In this document: positions 33,540 through 37,952 of the stretch, in pieces | How the letters are laid out: each line of letters starts with the position of its first letter | How positions within the stretch are numbered: position 1 is the stretch's first letter | Origin: Methylobacter sp. | Lineage (GTDB): Bacteria > Pseudomonadota > Gammaproteobacteria > Methylococcales > Methylomonadaceae | NCBI RefSeq assembly: GCF_004322395.1 | Contig: NZ_SCTW01000146.1 | Coordinates: 1-37,952 of the forward strand | Length of the DNA: 37,952 nt | Direction of reading: 5' to 3' | Position numbers and translations under genes: made by a program | Notes under the pieces: model-generated | What the model was told of the DNA's origin: nothing | Databases searched by the model: none | What the model saw: the letters and a program-made list of their open reading frames with translations, nothing else

Positions 33540-36500
33540 ATGGCTAACAATTTAATTTTCTCACCGCAAATTCCGCAAAAAAAAGATCAAACGCTCATCT
33601 GGACGGGGTTGACCGGCTGCGGTGATTCTTTGGCGTTGGCTTCGGCTATTAAAAATGAAGATCGGCTGTTTGTTATTGTCACACCTGATAATCAGACTGC
33701 GTTGCGGCTTGAGCATGAATTATCTTTCTTTTTGCAGGGCGAACATTCTATTTTGCATTTTCCCGATTGGGAAACCTTGCCTTACGATGTGTTTTCGCCG
33801 CTGCCGGAAATTATCTCGGAACGGCTGAAAACGCTGGCCCTGCTGCCGCAAGTAAAACGCGGTGCGCTGGTGGTTTCGGTGACGACGCTGATGCACCGAT
33901 TAGCGCCCAGAGAACATGTTTTAGCCAACAGTTTTGCGGTTAAAGTTGGTGATGATTTTAATCTGGAGCTTAATCGTCTTAAGTTGGAAAGCGTTGGCTA
34001 TCATTGCGTCTCGCAGGTCTACCAACACGGTGAGTTTGCGGTCAGGGGCTCGATAGTCGATTTGTTCCCGATGGGCAGCAAAGAGCCGTATCGCATCGAG
34101 TTGTTTGATGAAGACGTTGAATCTATCCGTACTTTCGATCCTGAAACGCAACGTTCATTGGAAAAGATCGACCGGATTCAGTTGTTTCCAGCGCGTGAGT
34201 TTCCGTTTACCGATGAGGCTATCAAGCATTTTCGTCAGGCTTTTAGGGATGCTTTCCCGGAAAGTTCGCCCAAGAATCATTTTTATACGGATGTCAGTAA
34301 AGGCATCACCCCCGGCGGTATTGAATATTATCTACCGTTGTTTGTAGATCAAATGGCGTCATTGTTCGATTACCTGCCGAAATCGGCGGTTTTGGTGACG
34401 TCGGATACATTCGATGCAACTTCACGCGCTTTTTATGCCGAAGCCGAGGACAGGTTTCAGCAAAGAAAATACGATGTAGACAGGCCTTTATTAAAACCGG
34501 ATCTGTTGTTTTTACCCACCGATGAGCTGTCGCAAAGGATCGGGGCATTTGCCCGGATTATCCTTGATGGCATCGTTGCCGATGCCGATAGCATAGTTTT
34601 CAACTGCCAGTCGTTGCCTAATCTGACCATTGATGCAAAATTGGAGCAACCTGCCCAGGCATTGCAGCAGTTTGTAAGCGGTTTTACCGGCAAGATTTTG
34701 TTTGTCGCAGAATCGGCGGGGCGCAGGGAAGCCTTAATGGAGAAATTAAGGCAGTTCAAAATCAATGTGAAGCAGGTTGAAAGTTGGGACAAGTTTCTCC
34801 AGTCCGAACTGTTGCCGTGTCTTCTGGTTGCACCGATGGATCATGGTCTGTGGCTAACAAATCCGGCTATCGCGATCATCACCGAAAGCCTGCTGTCCGG
34901 CGAAAAAGTACAGCAACGGCGCAGGCGGCGTAAGTCCGGGGCGCATGAGCTCGAAAACATCGTCAATAACCTCAATGAGCTGACCATCGGTTCACCGGTC
35001 GTGCATCAAGAGCATGGCGTGGGCCGCTATCTAGGTTTGCAGACTTTGGAGATTGGCGGAATTGCGTCGGAATTTTTGACGTTGGAATATGCCAATAACG
35101 ACAAGCTTTATGTGCCGGTTTCAGCCTTGCACGTGATTGGTCGCTACACCGGCATGAGCCCGGAAAATGCGCCTTTGCATAAGCTGGGCGGCGATCAGTG
35201 GAGTAAAGCCAAGCAAAAAGCCATTAAGCGTATCCGCGATGTCGCCGCGGAGTTGCTGGAAATTCATGCCAAAAGAGCAATTAAGCAAGGCCATGCTTTC
35301 GCGGTTGAAAATGTCGAATATGCGGCTTTTGCCGATGCGTTCCCGTTTGAAGAAACGCCGGATCAACAGACCGCCATCGAAGCGATATTGGACGACATGG
35401 CCAGTCCGCATCCTATGGATCGGGTGATCTGCGGCGATGTCGGTTTCGGTAAAACCGAGGTGTCGATGCGGGCAGCGTTTATTGCGGTGCAAAACGGCAA
35501 GCAGGTGGCGATATTGGTGCCGACCACGTTGTTGGCCCAGCAGCATTACCAAAATTTTCGCGACCGCTTTGCCGATTGGCCGGTGCGTGTCGAGGTGCTG
35601 TCACGCTTTGTCAGCCTCAAACAGCAAAAAGAGATTACCGATGACCTGGAGCAAGGCAAGGTCGATATTGTGATCGGTACGCATAAGTTGCTTTCGAAAG
35701 AGATCAAATATAAAGCGCTGGGACTAGTAGTGATTGACGAAGAGCATCGTTTCGGCGTCACGCAAAAAGAGCATTTCAAAAAGCTGCGCAACGAACTGGA
35801 TATGCTGACCCTGACCGCCACGCCTATTCCGCGCACCTTGAATATGGCAATGTCGGGCTTGAGAGATATTTCCATTATCGCCAGTCCGCCGCCAAACCGC
35901 CATGCGATCAAAACCTTTATCAGCGAATGGATAGATGCCCAGGTCAGGGAAGCGTGTTTACGTGAAATCAAGCGCGGCGGTCAGGTGTTCTTTTTGCATA
36001 ACGACGTTAAATCGATGGAGAAAATGGCCAGGGAACTGGAAGCGCTGGTACCGGAAGCAAGGATCGAAATTGCGCACGGACAAATGCCGGAGCGTGAGCT
36101 GGAGCGCATCATGCTGGATTTTTATCATCAGCGCTTTAACCTGTTGTTATGTTCTACGATTATTGAAAGCGGTATCGATATACCCAGCGCCAATACCATT
36201 ATCATCAATCGCGCCGATAAATTGGGATTGGCGCAGTTGCATCAGTTGCGCGGCCGGGTGGGGCGGTCGCATCACCGGGCTTATGCTTATTTTGTTGTGC
36301 CCCCGAAAACTTTACTCAGCAAAGACGCTGTTAAACGGCTGGAAGCGGTCGAGGCATCGGGCGACTTAGGCGCCGGCTTTATGTTGTCGTCGCATGACAT
36401 GGAGATTCGCGGCGCGGGCGAATTGCTCGGCGATGATCAAAGCGGCCAGATTCAGGAAATCGGCTTTACTTTATATACCGAGTTGCTGGAGCGCGCCGTC

Positions 36501-37001
36501 AACGCCTTGAAATCCGGCAAACAGCCTGAACTCGATACGCCGATGGACCGGGGGCCGGAAGTTGATCTGCAAACCTCTGCGTTGATTCCGGAAGATTATC
36601 TGCCGGATATTCATGGCCGATTGGTGTTATATAAACGCATCTCCAATACCGAAACCAAGGAAGATTTACGCGAACTACAGGTGGAAATGATCGACCGTTT
36701 CGGTTTATTTCCTGAGCCGGTAAAAACATTATTTTGTGTGACTGAATTAAAACAGCAGGCTGAAAAACTTGGCGTCAAAAAAATAGAAGCCAATGCAGGC
36801 GGCGGACGCATTATTTTTTCAGCAACGCCGAATATTAATACCGATCAGTTAATCTCCCTGATACAGACTCAGGCGCAGGTTTATAAGTTCGATGGTGCGG
36901 ATAAATTAAGGTTTATAAAACCGTTTGAAACGACCGAGCAGAAACTTGAGTTTATAACCGAGTTGCTGGATAAGTTAACCATAAAAGCGGCGGTTAAATG
37001 A
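33540..37001 (+). CDS. mfd: Transcription-repair coupling factor
   Basis: 1153-residue ATP-dependent translocase (E. coli Mfd has 1148) that removes stalled RNA polymerase and recruits UvrA for transcription-coupled repair. Domains in order: UvrB-like N-terminal part with FPDWETLPYDVFSPLPEIIS; RNA-polymerase-interacting CarD/RID domain (about residues 480-540, HQEHGVGRYLGLQTLEIGG); RecG-like translocase with Walker A GDVGFGKTE (about 631-639), DEEH in VVIDEEHRFGV (about 733) and motif VI region LHQLRGRVGRSHHRAYAY; then the C-terminal domain. The ATG at 33540 (MANNLIFS) is chosen over an in-frame TTG 24 nt upstream. Neither start has a strong ribosome-binding sequence. csiV follows with a 4-nt overlap. 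Confidence 0.97.
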   Translation: MANNLIFSPQIPQKKDQTLIWTGLTGCGDSLALASAIKNEDRLFVIVTPDNQTALRLEHELSFFLQGEHSILHFPDWETLPYDVFSPLPEIISERLKTLALLPQVKRGALVVSVTTLMHRLAPREHVLANSFAVKVGDDFNLELNRLKLESVGYHCVSQVYQHGEFAVRGSIVDLFPMGSKEPYRIELFDEDVESIRTFDPETQRSLEKIDRIQLFPAREFPFTDEAIKHFRQAFRDAFPESSPKNHFYTDVSKGITPGGIEYYLPLFVDQMASLFDYLPKSAVLVTSDTFDATSRAFYAEAEDRFQQRKYDVDRPLLKPDLLFLPTDELSQRIGAFARIILDGIVADADSIVFNCQSLPNLTIDAKLEQPAQALQQFVSGFTGKILFVAESAGRREALMEKLRQFKINVKQVESWDKFLQSELLPCLLVAPMDHGLWLTNPAIAIITESLLSGEKVQQRRRRRKSGAHELENIVNNLNELTIGSPVVHQEHGVGRYLGLQTLEIGGIASEFLTLEYANNDKLYVPVSALHVIGRYTGMSPENAPLHKLGGDQWSKAKQKAIKRIRDVAAELLEIHAKRAIKQGHAFAVENVEYAAFADAFPFEETPDQQTAIEAILDDMASPHPMDRVICGDVGFGKTEVSMRAAFIAVQNGKQVAILVPTTLLAQQHYQNFRDRFADWPVRVEVLSRFVSLKQQKEITDDLEQGKVDIVIGTHKLLSKEIKYKALGLVVIDEEHRFGVTQKEHFKKLRNELDMLTLTATPIPRTLNMAMSGLRDISIIASPPPNRHAIKTFISEWIDAQVREACLREIKRGGQVFFLHNDVKSMEKMARELEALVPEARIEIAHGQMPERELERIMLDFYHQRFNLLLCSTIIESGIDIPSANTIIINRADKLGLAQLHQLRGRVGRSHHRAYAYFVVPPKTLLSKDAVKRLEAVEASGDLGAGFMLSSHDMEIRGAGELLGDDQSGQIQEIGFTLYTELLERAVNALKSGKQPELDTPMDRGPEVDLQTSALIPEDYLPDIHGRLVLYKRISNTETKEDLRELQVEMIDRFGLFPEPVKTLFCVTELKQQAEKLGVKKIEANAGGGRIIFSATPNINTDQLISLIQTQAQVYKFDGADKLRFIKPFETTEQKLEFITELLDKLTIKAAVK

Positions 37002-37546
37002 TGATTAAAATAATGGTTTACGCCCTGACGGCTATGCTGGGGCTCTTTAGCAGCATTGCTCTAGCTGAGGGCGACGCATATCAAATAGAAGTAATCATTT
37101 TTATGCAAGCGATGCCCAGCACTGAGGTGTTTGATCAAACCACGAGCCAAATAACTTGGCCTTCCGATTTGACTGAGCTATCAGCTTATAAAAAACCGGA
37201 AAATACAACACTGGATGACAGTTACGCGGCGTTGTCGAGAGACTCTACTTATCAACCTATTTCGCATATTGCTTGGGTTCAGCCGGCAGGAGAGTCAGGG
37301 TTAGGCGCACCAGTCCATCTACAAAGCATTAAAAGCGGGTTAAATGGCTATATTCAAATACAGCGTGTTCAAGGTTTGCAAATGACGGTTGATTTGGAAC
37401 TTAGCTCTAATTCGGGCAATAACTCCGGTGAATCGATAATTTACCGATTAAATGAAAAACGCCCTATAAAACTGAATGAGGTCTATTATCTGGATCACCC
37501 AAAGTTTGGGGTTGTCTTAAAAGTAACCGGTTTACCGCCTTTATAA
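36998..37546 (+). CDS. csiV: CsiV-family periplasmic protein
   Basis: 182-residue exported protein of the CsiV (formerly DUF2803) family; in Pseudomonas CsiV is linked to peptidoglycan and cell-division functions and lies next to mfd. Signal peptide MMIKIMVYALTAMLGLFSSIALA, then the diagnostic YQIEVIIFMQ at the mature N-terminus, an ITWPSDL segment, and the C-terminal YRLNEKRPIKLNEVYYLDHP with FGVVLKVTGL. The start ATG overlaps the mfd stop (ATGA), so the two are translationally coupled. This matches the conserved mfd-csiV adjacency. Confidence 0.9.
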   Translation: MMIKIMVYALTAMLGLFSSIALAEGDAYQIEVIIFMQAMPSTEVFDQTTSQITWPSDLTELSAYKKPENTTLDDSYAALSRDSTYQPISHIAWVQPAGESGLGAPVHLQSIKSGLNGYIQIQRVQGLQMTVDLELSSNSGNNSGESIIYRLNEKRPIKLNEVYYLDHPKFGVVLKVTGLPPL

Positions 37547-37952
37547 AGAAACAAATTAACCGCCGACGTTTTTGTCCAAAGTTGGTGTGAAAAGTTACAC
37601 TGATGTTACGCACGGATGGTTTTTGTCCCGTATGCCGCGTCGAGCACCGGAGCTTTCGGCGGGAATAAGCCCGTAGGGGCGCTGCATGGATGCAGCGCGT
37701 TGCCAGAGGGCCACGGTCTGGCAACCCCCGTCGAAAACGAGGAGCGCAGGACAAATCGGCAGGATAGCCGATTTGCATGCATCGCACCCGAAGGGCGAGG
37801 CACAAGGATGTGCCGAGTGATTCAAGCGGCAACCGGGTCGCCTTTTCTTTGGTTACTTTCTTTTCGACTGCACGGATGCAGGAGGTAGAGCAATGCATGG
37901 AGCAATTGCCGAGAGCAACGCAGGAGCAGTTGCCGAGGCGACGCAAAAGAAA
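37547..37952. repeat. Gene-free repeat region running off the window
   Basis: The last 406 nt have no supported gene. Part of it resembles a G+C-rich dispersed repeat with GCGTCGAGCACCGGAGC, GGCAACCCCCGTCG and GGGTCGCCTTTTCTTTGGTT. Near the end two approximate tandem units, 37891-37915 and 37916-37938, share the pattern CAA(T/C)GCA(T)GGAGCA(A/G)TTGCCGAG. The block starts TTTGGTTACTTTCTTTT and ends GCAAAAGAAA at the window edge, which hints at flanking inverted ends. The long minus-strand frame 37464-37946 translates this repeat and is not taken as a gene. Confidence 0.6.

Noticed and set aside
37464-37946. 160-codon minus-strand frame at the window end
   Set aside because: It is antisense to the end of csiV and otherwise made of repeat sequence.

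Overview
The window is a chromosomal segment of a Gram-negative gammaproteobacterium. An mla (outer-membrane lipid asymmetry) operon runs into murA-hisG-hisD-hisC, an order known from Pseudomonas and relatives. There is also an mfd-csiV pair, a Cus-type tripartite copper/silver exporter and an outer-membrane porin. Gene density and the many short palindromic intergenic repeats would fit Methylococcales, but no marker such as pmoA is present, so that placement is a guess. There is no rRNA, tRNA, CRISPR array, transposase, integrase or phage gene.

Layout. (1) 1-7333, minus strand: mlaF-mlaE-mlaD-mlaB-murA-hisG-hisD-hisC, with hisC cut by the window edge. mlaC and the BolA gene (ibaG) that often sit here are absent, and three intercistronic gaps hold repeat elements. 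(2) 7683-12149, plus strand: a large Hsp70-family protein, a small membrane protein, and a flavoprotein of the HI0933/YhiN family. (3) 12276-16369, minus strand: a membrane-anchored coiled-coil protein of unknown function and a type II (Ca2+-type) P-type ATPase. (4) 16695-22429, minus strand: a possible uptake/detoxification or catabolic locus with an isochorismatase-like hydrolase, a YtcJ-like amidohydrolase with a His-rich tail, an MFS_3 transporter and an alginate-export-family porin. (5) 22611-29705, minus strand: a metal-resistance operon with a small Cys/His-rich exported protein, then CusC, CusB (two metal-binding repeats), a CDF transporter and CusA. (6) 30049-31801, plus strand: a DUF47 (PhoU-like) protein and a Pit phosphate transporter. 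(7) 31802-33222: repeats plus two small exported proteins, one a lipoprotein made of seven perfect 7-residue repeats. (8) 33540-37546, plus strand: mfd and csiV. (9) 37547-37952: a gene-free repeat running off the window.

Working together. The Mla ABC genes handle phospholipid traffic at the inner membrane and share a probable transcript with peptidoglycan (murA) and histidine (hisG/D/C) synthesis. The cus genes are overlapped or tightly packed and should act as one copper/silver efflux unit. DUF47-Pit is a standard low-affinity phosphate uptake pair. The amidohydrolase, MFS and porin genes are spaced 5 and 19 nt apart and look like one transcription unit whose substrate cannot be read from sequence.

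No clear-cut new defence or mobile system was found. The most unusual items are the heptad-repeat lipoprotein, the porin locus, the repeat elements lodged inside the essential mla-murA-his operon, and the large nested inverted repeats.
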